This document shows positions 8,123 to 16,788 of a DNA stretch of 64,000 nt, piece after piece (the stretch's first letter is position 1; the number at the start of each line of letters is the position of its first letter). This stretch comes from Rhodobacterales bacterium (GTDB taxonomy: Bacteria; Pseudomonadota; Alphaproteobacteria; Rhizobiales; Stappiaceae), in contig VIRH01000097.1 of assembly GCA_008107755.1 (NCBI GenBank), forward strand, positions 1 through 64,000. Reading direction: 5' to 3'. Made by a program: the position numbers and the translations under genes. The notes under the pieces are model-generated. The model saw only the letters and a program-made list of their open reading frames with translations. It was not told the origin of the DNA and searched no databases.

Positions 8123-9694
8123 ATGAGCAAATCAGCACGTGAAATCGAGCTCAAGCTCGAACTGGACCCGGCGGCGCAGGATGCCATCAAGCGCAGTGGA
8201 AGCATCGAAGGGTTCACGGCGAGCCGGTCGGTGACCAGGACCCTGCAGTCCATCTACTTCGACACACCGGATCAGGACCTGCGCAAGGCGAAGATCTCGC
8301 TGCGCGTTCGCAAGTCCGGCAAGAGCTGGCTTCAGACGGCAAAGCTCGGCACCGGCGTGATGGGCGGTCTCTCGACGCCGGTTGAGGAGGAGCATCCGAT
8401 CCAGGGACGCGCGCTAGACCTCTCGGTCATTGCAGATCCTGCGGCCCGCGACGCGCTGGACGGCGCCATCGGCGACGCGCCCCTGGCCGAATGTTTTGAA
8501 ACGGTCATGAAACGGACCACCCGAAACCTCACCCGCGACAGCGACGATACCCTGATCGAGCTTGCCTTCGATACGGGCAACATCCTGGCCGGCAGCGGCA
8601 GCCAGCCGCTGGTTGAAATGGAACTGGAACTGAAGTCCGGGCCGAGCCAGGCGGTCTTCGAGGCCGCAAAATCTCTTCTGGACGATGTGCCGTTCCGCTT
8701 TTCGCCCTACAGCAAGGCCGAACGCGGCTACCGGTTTGCGGAAGGCCGTGAGGCGACCGGCACCGGGCCGTATTTCGCCGAGGGCATTACCTTCACGCCC
8801 GGCGTCACCACGGAGCATGCCTTCCGTGACGTCCTGCGCTCCTGCCTCACCCAGATCTGCGAGAACCGGATTGCGGTGCTGACGTCTGACGATCCGGAAG
8901 GTCCCCACCAGTTGCGCGTTGGCCTGCGCCGTCTGCGCAGCGCGTTTCGCCTGTTCCGGCCCGTGCTCAATCCGGCCGCGACGGCCCCGCTTGACGACAT
9001 GGCCAGGACCGTGGCGGCGGAAGCGGGGGCCCTGCGCGATCTGGATGTTCTGGTGGACGAAATCGTGGCGCCTCTCGCAGCCCGCGCGCCGGAGACAGTT
9101 CCGCTGGACGGCTTGTTGGATACCCTCAACGCGATGCGCGACGACAGTGCCCGTGCGCTGCTGGTGACGCATCTCAAGTCGTCCGAAGTGAACGCTTTCC
9201 TGCTCGACCTTGCGGCCTATACCGAATGCCGGGGCTGGCTCGACCCGGAAAACTTCGACCAAAGCGCCCTCCTTGCCCAGCCGATCGAGGCGTTTTCCGG
9301 CAAGGCTCTGGCGAAGCAGTGGAAGAAGGTGATGAAATACGGCAGGCAGCTCGAAAAGCTGACGGTCCCGGAGCGGCACGAGATGCGCAAGGCGCTGAAG
9401 AAGATGCGCTACGGCATCGAGTTCTTCGGCTGCCTTTATCCGCGCGACACCGTGAAACCCTTCCTCAAGCGCATGAAGAAGCTGCAGAACATCTTCGGCT
9501 ACCTGAACGATGTCGCCATGGCCGAGCACCTGCCTGAAAGGGTTGGCTTCAAGGCGACAGGTCCCGACGCAACCGAGACGATGCGCGCCATAGGCTTCGT
9601 CATTGGCTGGCACGAGGCCCTGGCGCAGTCCAGATGGCAGGACGCCAAGGGCTGCTGGGATGCGACCCGGGAAACGCCCCGGTTCTGGGCCTGA
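8123..9694 (+). CDS. CYTH-CHAD domain protein (inorganic triphosphatase-like)
   Basis: A 523-residue two-domain protein. The N-terminal CYTH domain (about residues 1-205) begins with the signature EIELK (ExExK), which coordinates metal and a triphosphate chain in the CyaB/thiamine-triphosphatase superfamily; related bacterial proteins such as YgiF hydrolyse inorganic tripolyphosphate. The C-terminal half (from about residue 225) is a histidine- and basic-rich CHAD helical domain (VGLRRLRSAFRLFRPVL, MRKALKKMRYGIEFF), a module that binds polyphosphate. The likely role is in polyphosphate metabolism. It is monocistronic. Confidence 0.9.
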   Translation: MSKSAREIELKLELDPAAQDAIKRSGSIEGFTASRSVTRTLQSIYFDTPDQDLRKAKISLRVRKSGKSWLQTAKLGTGVMGGLSTPVEEEHPIQGRALDLSVIADPAARDALDGAIGDAPLAECFETVMKRTTRNLTRDSDDTLIELAFDTGNILAGSGSQPLVEMELELKSGPSQAVFEAAKSLLDDVPFRFSPYSKAERGYRFAEGREATGTGPYFAEGITFTPGVTTEHAFRDVLRSCLTQICENRIAVLTSDDPEGPHQLRVGLRRLRSAFRLFRPVLNPAATAPLDDMARTVAAEAGALRDLDVLVDEIVAPLAARAPETVPLDGLLDTLNAMRDDSARALLVTHLKSSEVNAFLLDLAAYTECRGWLDPENFDQSALLAQPIEAFSGKALAKQWKKVMKYGRQLEKLTVPERHEMRKALKKMRYGIEFFGCLYPRDTVKPFLKRMKKLQNIFGYLNDVAMAEHLPERVGFKATGPDATETMRAIGFVIGWHEALAQSRWQDAKGCWDATRETPRFWA

Positions 9695-9746
9695 CACCCG
9701 CGACACACGGCAGAGACGCGCGGCGTTTGATCCGCGCTGGTGTCAG
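9691..9746. terminator. Inverted repeat between convergent genes, possible bidirectional terminator
   Basis: CTGACACC (9691-9698) and GGTGTCAG (9739-9746) are perfect reverse complements, and nested inside is a GCGCGG/CCGCGC hairpin (9718-9723, 9732-9737). The structure spans the gap between the convergent CYTH-CHAD and lipoprotein genes and touches both stop codons. There is no T-run, so termination is an inference. Confidence 0.45.
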
Positions 9747-10066
9747 ACCTGAGTGATCGAGGAAATGACGCCGTCGCTGTCGATGGTGCAGACCGCCTGC
9801 CCGCCGTCGAATGTCAGGTTGACCTGATAGGCGCTGTCACCAGCCGGCATGGAACTGACCGGCAGAACGTTGCCGCCCGGGATCTTGAGCTGGTCGGCAG
9901 CCGTCGAGGCGCACAGAAGCTGAAGGTCGGTCGGCGCGGTCTGCGCGCTGGTGCGGACTGCCCCGGAGGTGGGGCTGGCAGTCGTGTTGCAGCCGCCGAC
10001 GACCGATAGAGACAAGAGCGCTGCGGCGCCGGCTGCGGCCGGCTTGAAGTTCCGTATTCTCGACAA
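9743..10066 (-). CDS. Small lipoprotein with proteinase-inhibitor-I78-like C-terminus
   Basis: A lipoprotein of about 107 residues with a hydrophobic leader and lipobox LSVVGGC; the mature part is Ala/Thr-rich and then forms a small globular domain with two cysteines (LLCASTAADQL, AVCTIDSDGVI). The C-terminal pattern of a short beta-rich domain resembles small periplasmic inhibitor-like proteins, but this is a weak resemblance. I use the TTG at 10066 because GAAGGGAA lies just upstream. A GTG at 10105 that overlaps the L,D-transpeptidase stop is the alternative and would add 13 residues before the leader. Confidence 0.65.
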   Translation of the reverse strand: MSRIRNFKPAAAGAAALLSLSVVGGCNTTASPTSGAVRTSAQTAPTDLQLLCASTAADQLKIPGGNVLPVSSMPAGDSAYQVNLTFDGGQAVCTIDSDGVISSITQV

Positions 10067-10101
10067 ATCCAGTTCCCTTCGGCTTGCGGTATCCAGGTGC
10101 G

Positions 10102-10791
10102 TCACACACCCTTGTAAAGCGCGGCGCCCTGCATCAGCACGATGACCTTCGCGCCGACTTCCGTGCGGCTGTAAAGATCGATCACGTCTTCATTGATCAT
10201 GCGGATACAGCCCGACGAAATGTTCAATCCGATGGACCAGGGCTGGTTGGTGCCATGGATCCGGTAGATGCTGTCCTTGTTGCCCACGTAAAGATACATG
10301 GCCCGGGCGCCGAGCGGATTTTCCGGACCGCCGGGCATGCCGTTCTTCCACTTGGCAGCGTCCGGGTCCCTTGCGATCATCTCGGGCGGCGGCGTCCATG
10401 TGGGCCACTCCTGCTTGCGGCCGACCGAAACGATGCCGGCCCAGCCGAAGCCGTCGCGGCCGACGCCTATGCCGTAGCGGATCGCCTGAAAGTCGGGCAG
10501 CACGTAATAGAGAAAATGCCGGTCGCCATCGATGATGATCGTCCCCGGCTTTTCCGCCGTGCGGAAGCGAACGACCTGACGCTGGAAATCGGCCGGCGTG
10601 TTGCCATGCATGCGGTAGTAGCGCGCCGCCGTCTGCGGGGTGTAGTCCACCCACTGGCGCGTGTTGGGATCGTAGATCTGCGTCTCGAAACTTTGCGCCC
10701 AGGCGACGCCGCCGATGACCAGCGCAATCAGCGCACCGATCCCGGCGACCCGGCCGCCAATCTTGCGAAAACAGTCTCTCAAGCCGGTCAT
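10102..10791 (-). CDS. L,D-transpeptidase (YkuD/ErfK family)
   Basis: A 229-residue exported protein: one N-terminal membrane or signal segment, a short linker, then a YkuD catalytic domain with YRIHGTNQPWSIG followed by ISSGCIRM, which supplies the catalytic His and Cys of the HGTN...SGCxR motif. Such enzymes make 3-3 cross-links in peptidoglycan or attach proteins to it. The ATG at 10791 overlaps the stop of the upstream binding-protein gene as ATGA, which suggests translational coupling; a GTG three codons earlier is the alternative. The lipoprotein gene follows directly. Confidence 0.88.
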   Translation of the reverse strand: MTGLRDCFRKIGGRVAGIGALIALVIGGVAWAQSFETQIYDPNTRQWVDYTPQTAARYYRMHGNTPADFQRQVVRFRTAEKPGTIIIDGDRHFLYYVLPDFQAIRYGIGVGRDGFGWAGIVSVGRKQEWPTWTPPPEMIARDPDAAKWKNGMPGGPENPLGARAMYLYVGNKDSIYRIHGTNQPWSIGLNISSGCIRMINEDVIDLYSRTEVGAKVIVLMQGAALYKGV

Positions 10792-11738
10792 TTCGTCCAC
10801 TCCCCGATGCGATCGGCATTCTCGCTCATCCAGCTTCGCGCCACCTCCTCCGGCGCCTTGCCTTCCACAACGACCGCATAGCTCATCTCTGTCACGTCCT
10901 CCGGCTGAAACTCCATGGCGGACAGGAAGGCCGCGACCTCTGGCATGTCCTTTTCCAGCGACGCGGCATACCCGACCTGAAAACTTGACGCGCCCCAGGC
11001 CGTATCGGCTTTCGATTTTTCAAGCCACTTGTCGTCCTGCGCCCGGGTGACGATGGACCAGCGGGCCGGATCGTGGGGCGGTTCCTCCAGACGGACGATG
11101 TCGTGCAGTGCGAAAACGTGGTGCGGGCCATAGCAGTAGAAGACAATCGGCCGCCCGACTGCGACAGCCGCGTCGACCGAGGCCATGGCGACGTCTTCTG
11201 GCATTTCCAGAAGTGTCATTGTCTTGTCGTAGCCGTAGGAGCGGGCGCGGATCCTTTCGATTTCCGTCGAGGACCACGTCGGCGCTCCGATCCACATCTC
11301 GCCCATGCCGTCGCCGTCACTGTCGAACTTGGCGGCGATCTCCGCCTTGGCGAGATCGCCGACCGCCTTGACCCCTGTCTGCTGCGCCGTTTCATTCGTG
11401 ACGCAGATATTCTGCGATGCGGCCACCGTGTGCGGGCCCAGACGCAGAACGTTGTCCTGTTTCGACAGCTTGTCGACCATCACGTTGAGGTTCGGGAGCC
11501 AGATCTCCGGGTGGACCTGTATCCGCCCGCGGCCGATATCGGCGAGAATCGTCAGCGTGCCGCGCTCCTGCAAGTCTGCATCGACGCCGTACTTGTCATG
11601 CAGCGTATCGGCAATGATATGAGCCGTGACTTCCGCCGATGGCCAGGCGGGTACGCCGATCACGAGACCGGCGGCACTCACCGGCAAAGGAACAAGAGAA
11701 ACAACCACCGCGAGCACGGCGACACAGGAACGTTGCAT
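10788..11738 (-). CDS. Glycine betaine/choline-type ABC substrate-binding protein
   Basis: A 316-residue exported protein with a cleavable signal (hydrophobic run ending VSAAG). The mature part matches the OpuAC family: VIGVPAWPSAEVTAHIIAD near the N-terminus, a VHPEIWLPN block, an IGAPTWSSTEIER block and a late EEVARSWMSENADRIGEWTK tail. These proteins bind quaternary ammonium compounds through an aromatic cage. No ABC permease or ATPase gene lies next to it; its neighbours are a cell-wall transpeptidase and a lipoprotein. It is therefore an orphan binding protein or serves a transporter elsewhere. Confidence 0.85.
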   Translation of the reverse strand: MQRSCVAVLAVVVSLVPLPVSAAGLVIGVPAWPSAEVTAHIIADTLHDKYGVDADLQERGTLTILADIGRGRIQVHPEIWLPNLNVMVDKLSKQDNVLRLGPHTVAASQNICVTNETAQQTGVKAVGDLAKAEIAAKFDSDGDGMGEMWIGAPTWSSTEIERIRARSYGYDKTMTLLEMPEDVAMASVDAAVAVGRPIVFYCYGPHHVFALHDIVRLEEPPHDPARWSIVTRAQDDKWLEKSKADTAWGASSFQVGYAASLEKDMPEVAAFLSAMEFQPEDVTEMSYAVVVEGKAPEEVARSWMSENADRIGEWTK

Positions 11739-11847
11739 GAAATCTCCTCCCGAAGTCGGCTCACTATAGACGTCACAAGCAAATTACCGCAACGTCATAA
11801 TATGCAATCAGCAGGCGAACCCAAAGGGTGAGCAGAGACCCGACCGA

Positions 11848-12573
11848 TCAGTCCCGACCAGCGCGAATGATCGCGTCCGCCAATGCCGACGGATCGGTGA
11901 AAAGCAATTCGTGGCTCCCGCTCGTCTGCACCAGCCGGAACAGCCCCAACTTCTCGGAGAGCCTCGGATGCCACGGATGGCTGTGAGGCATCGCCGTATC
12001 TTCCGTGCAGTTGACATAGGATTTCGGCGTTTCGAACTCTGCCGGATCGCGGCTCAGCGAGATCGGATCCGTGAAGGTCCGATAGGGATGGGCGTTGAGC
12101 TTCGCATAGCTCGCCTCCGCCATGTCCGCGTCGGCATCGTTGATGAAAACCTCCCGCCAGACCGGATACGGAAGCGCCACCGTGTTGTCGGACGAGGCCG
12201 CTGCAATCTGCCGGAACATCGGCGGATAGTGGGGCGGCGTGAGGTCGTCCAGGCATTCGCCGTCGTTGGGCACGAACGCGTTGACGTAGACCAGCCGCCG
12301 GATGCGCTCCGGCACCCTGTCGCACACACCCGTGATGATCATTCCGCCGTAGCTGTGACCCGTCAGGATCACGTCGGCCAGGCCCTCATCCTCGAGAAAC
12401 TGGGCAATGGACCCGATCGCATCCTCCAGTCCGACATCCTTCGTTTCACCCGGCCGATTGCCGGCAACCGTGGGACAATAGACCTCGTGCCCCACCGTCC
12501 GGATCGCCTCGCCCGTTGCTTCCAGCTCTGTCCCGGTATGCCAGGCGCCATGAACAAGCACATATGTAGCCAT
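11848..12573 (-). CDS. Alpha/beta hydrolase (esterase-like)
   Basis: A 241-residue alpha/beta hydrolase beginning MATYVLVHGAWHTG, with the oxyanion HGAW block, nucleophile elbow GHSYGG (about residue 84) and a C-terminal histidine in SGSHELLF. The HGAW-type start is common in plant-like methylesterase and salicylate-esterase relatives. GGAGG lies seven bases before the ATG at 12573. It is divergent from the AraC-type gene 78 bp away, so that regulator probably controls it. Substrate unknown. Confidence 0.85.
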   Translation of the reverse strand: MATYVLVHGAWHTGTELEATGEAIRTVGHEVYCPTVAGNRPGETKDVGLEDAIGSIAQFLEDEGLADVILTGHSYGGMIITGVCDRVPERIRRLVYVNAFVPNDGECLDDLTPPHYPPMFRQIAAASSDNTVALPYPVWREVFINDADADMAEASYAKLNAHPYRTFTDPISLSRDPAEFETPKSYVNCTEDTAMPHSHPWHPRLSEKLGLFRLVQTSGSHELLFTDPSALADAIIRAGRD

Positions 12574-12651
12574 GTCTGATCCTCCTCCCTTGTGAGCATC
12601 CTCCAATGCTCTAGACTGCTCCACCATGCCACGGCCGGTCTGGGAGGAACC

Positions 12652-13662
12652 ATGGCTCACAGTGAGCAAACATGTGCCGGGACTTCGATCCGCGTGCCAA
12701 ACCGTGTCTGGGACACGGTCATGGCTCCACCGGACGAAGCCTTCGACTATTTCCGCGAGGGCGTATGTGCCTCGTTCATGCCGCTCAGGCCGGAACTCGC
12801 ACGCGAACGGCGGCAGGGATTTCGCGGGCGGCTGACATCGTATGACCTCGGCACGGCGGCGCTGAACGTCATCACCGCGCCGGCCTATGAGATCTTTCGC
12901 GGCGGGAGGGAAATTGCCGCCTCCGGGGACGACTGCCTTTACCTCAACTATCAGCTTGCCGGCCACTGCCGGATCGAACAGCTCGGTCGTAGCGTGCCGG
13001 TTGCCCCCGGCGCAGTTGCTGCGTTCGACGGCTCCGAACCCTTTCGGCTGGACATCACCGCGCGCGAGACACACAAGGTGGCTTCGGTTCTCCTGCCCAA
13101 GAAGCAATTCCCCGCCCTGACCGATGCGCTGTCATCACCGGGCTGCTCGGCGCTTTCCGAACGCCCGGCCTTCGGCAGCCTGCTGACGGAAGCCTTCCGG
13201 GCCCTCATCCGCAGCGCGGACACCGGCCCAAAGGAACAGGTCGGCCGTCTGTTCGATGTCCTGGTCAATTCCGCCATTCTGGCAGCGCAGAACCAGAATG
13301 GTTCTTCCGTCGAGCCCGGCGGTCGAAAGGCTGCTCTTTTGCGCAGGTTGAAGGATCTTGTTTCCGGCAATTGCCCCGATGCGAATTTCTCGCCGCAACA
13401 TTGTGCCGATCTCGCAGGCATCTCGGCCGGCTACCTGCACCAGGTCTTCGCCGCCCACGGCGAAACGTTCGGCAGCTACCTGCTCGAGTGTCGGCTTGAG
13501 GGAGTTGCCTCGCTTCTGCGGAACCCGGACCAGCAGCATCTGCCCGTTTCCACCATCGCGCTTCGTTGCGGCTTCAAGGACCTCTCCCATTTCGGGCGGG
13601 CCTTCCGCCGCCACTACGGCAGCTCGCCCGGCAGGTGGCGCAAGGGGAATGATGCGAACTGA
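12652..13662 (+). CDS. AraC-family transcriptional regulator
   Basis: A 336-residue protein with an N-terminal effector-binding region of the AraC_binding_2 (FeaR/cupin-like) kind and a C-terminal double helix-turn-helix: CADLAGISAGYLHQVFAAHGETF as the first motif and IALRCGFKDLSHFGRAFRRHYG as the second. The start at 12652 is set by GGGAGG directly upstream. It is transcribed away from the hydrolase gene; the 78-bp gap between them must hold both promoters, which makes the hydrolase its most likely target. Confidence 0.9.
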   Translation: MAHSEQTCAGTSIRVPNRVWDTVMAPPDEAFDYFREGVCASFMPLRPELARERRQGFRGRLTSYDLGTAALNVITAPAYEIFRGGREIAASGDDCLYLNYQLAGHCRIEQLGRSVPVAPGAVAAFDGSEPFRLDITARETHKVASVLLPKKQFPALTDALSSPGCSALSERPAFGSLLTEAFRALIRSADTGPKEQVGRLFDVLVNSAILAAQNQNGSSVEPGGRKAALLRRLKDLVSGNCPDANFSPQHCADLAGISAGYLHQVFAAHGETFGSYLLECRLEGVASLLRNPDQQHLPVSTIALRCGFKDLSHFGRAFRRHYGSSPGRWRKGNDAN

Positions 13663-13698
13663 TCCGCGAATGGCGTCAGCGGGACGTCACCGTGATTG

Positions 13699-14439
13699 CT
13701 AGAGATCGCCGTTCACGACCAGCTGCATCCGGTCCGCGGCAAGGCGCGCCCGTGTGTACTGGATCGGCCGGCCGGCCATATCCAGATTCACGCTCTCGAC
13801 GACCAGCACCGGCTGTCCGAGCCCGACACCCAGCTGCTGGGCATCGCGAAGTTCGACAAGCTCGGCGGTGATCTTCGTCTGCTTGCGCTTGTAGTCCTCG
13901 ATCCCCGCCTGCTTGAGCGCCGTCGTGATCGACCCGCTCTCCGCATAGTCGCGCACGAGATTCGGAACGCGCGCCTGTTCTAACCAGCTGGTACCGACGA
14001 TCATCGGCACGCCGTCGGCAACGCGCAGGGTTTCGACACGGATCAGCATCGTCCCGAGCGGAACCTCCAGCTGATTGGACAGGAGGGCATCGGCCTCCTC
14101 CACCGACGAACCAATCAGTCGCCCGCTCGGCGCACGGTCCTGGCTGGAGACGATCTCCGAAAACCGGGTACGCGGCCCGATGGTGTAGTTCAGCGGCGCC
14201 GAGGTGACGAACGTGCCACGCCCCTGATCCGCCCTGAGAATACCCTCCGACGTGAGCGCCGCGATGGCCCGGCGCACGGTGTGCCGGTTGACGCCGAAGC
14301 GCGTCGCCAGCTCGGACTCCGGCGGCAGCCGGCTGCCCTTCTCAAGCGAACCGCCCACGATTTCCGCCTTGAGCGTCTCCATGATCTGCCGCCAGACGGC
14401 AATGCCCGCGCTGCGGTCGAGGGTGGTGTTGATCGTCAT
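13699..14439 (-). CDS. phnF: PhnF, GntR/HutC-family repressor of the phosphonate operon
   Basis: A 246-residue regulator with an N-terminal GntR winged helix (RLPPESELATRFGVNRHTVRRAIAALTSEG) and a C-terminal UTRA ligand domain (SSVEEADALL onward). It is divergent from phnG, and a 24-bp palindrome lies between the two genes. PhnF proteins repress phn genes and respond to phosphonate-pathway metabolites or phosphate supply. The ATG at 14439 gives the usual family length; extending upstream would translate through the operator. Confidence 0.93.
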   Translation of the reverse strand: MTINTTLDRSAGIAVWRQIMETLKAEIVGGSLEKGSRLPPESELATRFGVNRHTVRRAIAALTSEGILRADQGRGTFVTSAPLNYTIGPRTRFSEIVSSQDRAPSGRLIGSSVEEADALLSNQLEVPLGTMLIRVETLRVADGVPMIVGTSWLEQARVPNLVRDYAESGSITTALKQAGIEDYKRKQTKITAELVELRDAQQLGVGLGQPVLVVESVNLDMAGRPIQYTRARLAADRMQLVVNGDL

Positions 14440-14481
14440 CTGCCCGTCATCAAATTTCGGTACCAACCTGTCAATCGGTTT

Positions 14482-14505
14482 ATTTGTATAGACATCTATA
14501 CAAAT
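14482..14505. promoter_or_regulatory. PhnF operator: 11-bp perfect inverted repeat
   Basis: ATTTGTATAGA (14482-14492) and TCTATACAAAT (14495-14505) are exact reverse complements around a 2-base centre. The core TGTATAGACA resembles the known PhnF site, whose mycobacterial version contains TGGTATAGACCA. It is the most AT-rich stretch in the area and lies midway between the phnF and phnG starts, so a single site could control both genes. Confidence 0.85.
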
Positions 14506-14554
14506 GAATTCTACATCTGTGCCAGACCCGGCCACAAGACGAAAGGCGAGCCGC

Positions 14555-15028
14555 ATGCGCGAACCGACCTCCTCACCCGATGAAGACACGGCGATCGAAG
14601 ACCGGCGAAAGGCGATGGCCACTCTGGCAGAGGCCTCTCCGGCGGATATCGCAGAAAAATTTGCCGCCTTGACGCCGCCGTCCTACGAACTGGTCCGCCG
14701 TCCCGAGACCGGCCTCGTCATGGTGCGCGGCCGCATGGGTGGCACGGGCAGCCCGTTCAACCTGGGTGAAGTCACCGTGACCCGTTGCGTCATTCGCCTT
14801 GAAACCGGCGAGACCGGCAGCGTTTACAGCCTCGGCCGCCACAAGAAGAAGGCCCTGCAGTCGGCCGTCATCGATGCCCTTTGGCAGAGGAGCGAGACGC
14901 GCGCGCGGATAGAAACCGACGTCATTGCCCCCCTCGCCGCCGCCCGGCGCGACCGGAAGGCCACCGTCCGGGAAGAAACAGAGGCGACCAGGGTCAACTT
15001 CTTCACCATGGTGCGGGGAGATACCTGA
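14555..15028 (+). CDS. phnG: PhnG, C-P lyase core subunit
   Basis: A 157-residue PhnG protein (RKAMATLAEASPADI, FNLGEVTVTRCVIRLETG, YSLGRHKKKALQSAVIDALWQ). PhnG, H, I and J form the C-P lyase core that couples alkylphosphonate to ATP and prepares C-P bond cleavage. The start at 14555 (MREPTSS) has an AAAGGCGAG ribosome site. An in-frame ATG at 14504 lies inside the operator palindrome and is less likely. It is the first gene of the operon and overlaps phnH by one base. Confidence 0.93.
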   Translation: MREPTSSPDEDTAIEDRRKAMATLAEASPADIAEKFAALTPPSYELVRRPETGLVMVRGRMGGTGSPFNLGEVTVTRCVIRLETGETGSVYSLGRHKKKALQSAVIDALWQRSETRARIETDVIAPLAAARRDRKATVREETEATRVNFFTMVRGDT

Positions 15029-15660
15029 TGCAGAACACCTTGGATGCCTCCACAGGCCGCGCACCGCTTGCCGCCGGATTTCGCGATCCCGTCCATGACG
15101 CGCAGGGCTGCTTCCGGGCGATCATGAACGCCATGGCCCGACCGGGTACGATCCAGAGCCTCGACGCCATCGACCTCCAGCCACCGAAGCCACTCACCTG
15201 CACCGCCGCGGCAGTCGCGCTGACCCTTTTCGACTATGACACGCCGGTCTGGCTCGACCGTCCACTGATGGCCTCGGAGGACGTGAAGGCCTTCCTGCGA
15301 TTTCACACCGGCGCGCCGATCGTCACCGCCCCCGTCGAGGCCGCCTTTGCACTTGTGAGCGATCCCGCGCACATGCCGCCGCTTGCCGGTTTCAACCAGG
15401 GTTCGGCCGAATATCCCGACACCTCCACCACGGTCATCTTGTGCGGCCAGGACTTTTCAGGCGGCGAAAGCGTGACGCTGCAGGGGCCGGGCATCAAGGA
15501 CACCCTGCCCTTCGCGCCGCATCCGCTGCCGCCGGTCTTCTGGGATCAGATCGCGGCCAATGGCCGGCAGTTCCCGAGAGGGATCGACATCATCTTCGCA
15601 GGCGGGCGCAGCCTTTCCGCTCTGCCCCGCTCCACCCGCATCACCGGCAGGGAGGCCTGA
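15028..15660 (+). CDS. phnH: PhnH, C-P lyase core subunit
   Basis: A 210-residue PhnH protein: FRDPVHDAQGCFRAIMNAMARPG near residues 20-42 is the family hallmark, with GFNQGSAEYPDTSTTVI in the middle and FPRGIDIIFAG near the end. The subunit is structural in the core complex and has no catalytic residues of its own. Its ATG overlaps the phnG stop (TGATG), so translation is coupled. Confidence 0.93.
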   Translation: MQNTLDASTGRAPLAAGFRDPVHDAQGCFRAIMNAMARPGTIQSLDAIDLQPPKPLTCTAAAVALTLFDYDTPVWLDRPLMASEDVKAFLRFHTGAPIVTAPVEAAFALVSDPAHMPPLAGFNQGSAEYPDTSTTVILCGQDFSGGESVTLQGPGIKDTLPFAPHPLPPVFWDQIAANGRQFPRGIDIIFAGGRSLSALPRSTRITGREA

Positions 15661-15663
15661 CCC

Positions 15664-16788
15664 ATGTATGTAGCCGTCAAAGGTGGCGAGAGAGCCATCC
15701 GGAATGCGCACAAGCTTCTGGCCCGGCGCCGCAGGGGCGACACTTCGGTTCCGGCCCTGACGCTGGAGCAGATCGCCGGACAGCTTGCCCACTCCGTCGC
15801 CCGCGTGATGGGCGAAGGCTCCCTTTACGACGAGATGCTGGCCGCACTTGCCATCAAGCAGGCGCGAGGCGATCTGATCGAAGCCGCCTTCCTGATGCGG
15901 GCCTACCGGACCACGCTGCCGCGCTTCGGCTATAGTCGCCCGATCGACACGGCCAGGATGCTGGTTGAGCGCAGGGTCTCCGCGACCTACAAGGATCTTC
16001 CCGGCGGCCAGGTGCTGGGCCCGACATTCGACTACAGCCACCGCCTTCTCGACTTTGCACTGGCGGCCGAAGACGACGGCTCGGACCTTCCCGTCGACAC
16101 GGCGCCCGTGACAGACGAGCCCATGCCGCGCGTCACGGACCTTCTCGGGGAAGAAGGCCTGATCGAGCCTGATCCGGTGACGGACGAGGACGCGCCCGTG
16201 GGCGACCTGACCCGTGAACCACTGTCCTTTCCAGCTGACCGGGACCTGCGGCTTCAGAACCTTGCGCGCGGCGACGAGGGTTTCCTGCTGGCGCTGGCCT
16301 ATTCCACCCAGCGCGGCTACGGCCGCACCCACCCCTTTGCCGGCGAGATCCGCTATGGCGAGGTCGAGGTGGAATTCTTCGCCGAGGAACTCGGCTTTGC
16401 CGTCACGCTCGGCACCATCAAGGTGACCGAATGCCAGATGGTCAACCAGTTCCAGGGCACCGCCAAGGCGGCCCCGACCTTCACACGGGGCTACGGCCTT
16501 GTCTTCGGCCAGGTGGAGCGCAAGGCCATGTCGATGGCCATGGTCGACCGCTCCATGCGCTGGCAGGAACTGGGCGAGGAGCAAACGGCGCCGGCCCAGG
16601 ATGTCGAATTCGTCCTGTCCCATTCCGACAACATCCAGGCCACCGGGTTCGTCGAACATCTGAAGCTGCCGCATTACGTGGACTTTCAGGCCGAACTCGA
16701 CCTTGTCCGCCGCATGCGGGCCGAATGGTTCGACCGGCGCAAGGCAGACGCCACCGATGGCAACCAGGGCCGGAAGGCGGCCGAATGA
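15664..16788 (+). CDS. phnI: PhnI, C-P lyase core subunit
   Basis: A 374-residue PhnI. The N-terminus MYVAVKGGERAIRNAH and the segment RGYGRTHPFAGEIRYGEVEVE are typical. PhnI displaces adenine from ATP with phosphonate to give 5'-triphosphoribosyl phosphonate, aided by PhnG, H and L. It follows phnH by three bases, and the fosX start overlaps its stop (ATGA). Confidence 0.94.
   Translation: MYVAVKGGERAIRNAHKLLARRRRGDTSVPALTLEQIAGQLAHSVARVMGEGSLYDEMLAALAIKQARGDLIEAAFLMRAYRTTLPRFGYSRPIDTARMLVERRVSATYKDLPGGQVLGPTFDYSHRLLDFALAAEDDGSDLPVDTAPVTDEPMPRVTDLLGEEGLIEPDPVTDEDAPVGDLTREPLSFPADRDLRLQNLARGDEGFLLALAYSTQRGYGRTHPFAGEIRYGEVEVEFFAEELGFAVTLGTIKVTECQMVNQFQGTAKAAPTFTRGYGLVFGQVERKAMSMAMVDRSMRWQELGEEQTAPAQDVEFVLSHSDNIQATGFVEHLKLPHYVDFQAELDLVRRMRAEWFDRRKADATDGNQGRKAAE

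Noticed and set aside
8414..9706. A 430-codon frame opposite the CYTH-CHAD gene
   Set aside because: A shadow of a high-GC gene; the forward frame has clear domain motifs and the reverse one has none.
11848..13107. A longer start for the alpha/beta hydrolase (up to 13107)
   Set aside because: It would overlap the divergent AraC gene; the conserved fold starts at MATYVLVHG, with GGAGG just upstream of 12573.
14468..14474. CTGTCAA near the phnG promoter as a Pho box
   Set aside because: Only one heptamer is present; no second repeat at the required spacing on either side.
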